This document shows positions 40,437-41,279 of a stretch of 41,279 nucleotides of DNA, piece by piece; the first letter of the stretch is position 1, and each line of letters starts with the position of its first letter. Origin of the DNA: Geodermatophilus obscurus. Lineage in GTDB: Bacteria > Actinomycetota > Actinomycetes > Mycobacteriales > Geodermatophilaceae. The stretch is from positions 1-41,279 of the forward strand of contig NZ_FRDM01000033.1 of assembly GCF_900143215.1 (NCBI RefSeq), in the 5' to 3' direction. Position numbers and translations under genes: made by a program. The notes under the pieces are model-generated. The model was given only the letters and a program-made list of their open reading frames with translations. It ran no database searches and was not told where the DNA came from.

Positions 40437-41279
40437 TCAGCGCAGCCGGCGGACCGGCACCACCATCGGCGTGCCGGCCACCGGGTCGGGCACGATCCGC
40501 GCCTCCAGGTCGAAGACGTCGGCCAGCAGCTGCTCGGTGAGCACCTCCTCCGGCGCCCCGGAGGCCACCAGCCTGCCGTCGTCCATGGCGACCAGCCGGT
40601 GCGCGTAGCGCGCGGCCAGGTTGAGGTCGTGCAGCACCACGACGACGGTGCGGCCGCGCTCGGCGTGCAGCCGCGCCACCAGCTCCAGCACGTCGATCTG
40701 GTGGGACAGGTCGAGGTAGGTCGTCGGCTCGTCGAGGAGCAGCAGGTCGGTGCCCTGGGCGAGTGCCATGGAGATCCAGGCGCGCTGCCGCTGTCCCCCG
40801 GAGAGCTCGTCGACCGGCCGGTCGGCGAGGTCGGCCATGTCCGTCCAGGTCAGCGCCTCGGCCACCGCCGCCTCGTCGTCGCGGGACCACTGCCGCAGCC
40901 ACGACTGGTGCGGGTGCCGGCCGCGCGCGACCAGGTCGCCGACCGTGAGGCCCTCCGGGGCGACCGGGGTCTGCGGCAGCAGGCCGAGCACCCGGGCCAC
41001 CTCGCGGGTCGGCGTGCGCGCGATGGCCCGGCCGTCGAGCAGCACCTGGCCCTCGACGGGACGCAGCAGCCGGCCCAGCGCCCGCAGCAGCGTGGACTTG
41101 CCGCAGCCGTTGGGACCGACGATCGCGGTGAACGAGCCGTCGGTGAGCTGCAGGTCCAGGTCGCGGACGACCACCCGGTCGTCGTAGGCCAGGCTGACCG
41201 ACTCGGCGGCGAGACGGACCGGTCCGGCCCGGAGCGGGAGGGTGGTCACGGGGTGGGTGGTCACGGGGTGGGTGGTCAC
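40437..41279 (-). CDS. Iron-siderophore ABC transporter ATP-binding protein (FecE/FepC type; start near window edge)
   Basis: Up to 280 residues. All ABC motifs are present: Walker [11 protein letters not shown]-loop GLLPQTP, signature LSGGQRQR, Walker [13 protein letters not shown] and H-loop VLHDLN. FepC-like marks are GRHPHQSW and [10 protein letters not shown]. It energises uptake of the ferric siderophores; the permease genes would be to the right, outside. The N-terminus is coded by 15-bp tandem repeats (VTTHP units), so the true start is uncertain: GTG at 41249, 41264, 41279 or beyond the window. Confidence 0.88.
   Translation of the reverse strand: MTTHPVTTHPVTTLPLRAGPVRLAAESVSLAYDDRVVVRDLDLQLTDGSFTAIVGPNGCGKSTLLRALGRLLRPVEGQVLLDGRAIARTPTREVARVLGLLPQTPVAPEGLTVGDLVARGRHPHQSWLRQWSRDDEAAVAEALTWTDMADLADRPVDELSGGQRQRAWISMALAQGTDLLLLDEPTTYLDLSHQIDVLELVARLHAERGRTVVVVLHDLNLAARYAHRLVAMDDGRLVASGAPEEVLTEQLLADVFDLEARIVPDPVAGTPMVVPVRRLR
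41241..41279. repeat. 15-bp tandem repeats at the N-terminus of the ABC ATPase
   Basis: GGTGGTCACGGGGTG is repeated twice in full (41241-41255, 41256-41270) and a third copy begins (41271-41279) before the window ends. Each copy supplies a GTG and reads Val-Thr-Thr-His-Pro. Confidence 0.85.

Overview
The window is a chromosomal stretch of a very high-G+C actinobacterium. Frequent GTG starts, four-base ATGA/GTGA overlaps, TANNNT -10 boxes close to starts, a DUF222/HNH protein, mycofactocin genes, a SAM-IV riboswitch and DtxR/IdeR-type iron boxes all point this way. Overall style suggests Geodermatophilaceae (Blastococcus/Geodermatophilus/Modestobacter), but that is inference. I saw no insertion sequence, prophage, CRISPR array, tRNA or rRNA. 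It reads as core and niche-metabolism chromosome, not an island.

Layout. 1-1.6 kb: 5'-truncated DUF222-HNH protein and a YchJ-type protein. 1.6-7.7 kb: the downstream half of a mycofactocin system (FadH/OYE oxidoreductase, mftE, an isochorismatase-fold hydrolase, mftF, and an AcoR-like GAF regulator coupled to mftF); mftA-D are not in the window. 7.7-8.8 kb: iron-siderophore binding lipoprotein under an iron box. 9.1-14.2 kb: a form II CO-dehydrogenase-like molybdenum hydroxylase, coxS-coxL-coxM, plus a membrane-tethered CoxG. 14.1-16.2 kb (minus strand): DedA, HAD dehalogenase and alpha/beta hydrolase with four-base overlaps. 16.3-18.7 kb: MTA/SAH-type deaminase, RidA, and a divergent TetR regulator with a 36-bp palindromic operator. 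18.8-20 kb: metallo-beta-lactamase-fold hydrolase and a small lipoprotein. 20-23 kb: tldD/tldE. 23.3-25.6 kb: a Cys/His-rich small protein, an uncharacterised protein and a secreted NlpC/P60 hydrolase. 25.7-28.4 kb: APC permease, YdeI-like protein, gamma-carbonic anhydrase. 28.4-30.9 kb: SAM-IV riboswitch, metY and metX (methionine synthesis by direct sulfhydrylation). 31-34.7 kb: Zn alcohol dehydrogenase, MscS channel, thioesterase and small membrane proteins. 35-38.3 kb: BCCT osmolyte transporter, VOC protein, EamA exporter. 38.4-41.3 kb: second iron locus (binding lipoprotein, siderophore-interacting reductase, ABC ATPase) around a shared iron box.

Working together: the two iron loci are probably one DtxR/IdeR regulon. 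The mft genes, OYE enzyme and GAF regulator look like one alcohol/aldehyde redox module. The Cox genes form a membrane-tethered oxidation unit whose substrate may not be CO. The most novel structure is a dispersed family of GC-rich palindromic elements at gene 3' ends, at least seven copies. Its stem shows a compensatory base-pair change, and one copy appears to supply the C-terminal tail of a hydrolase.
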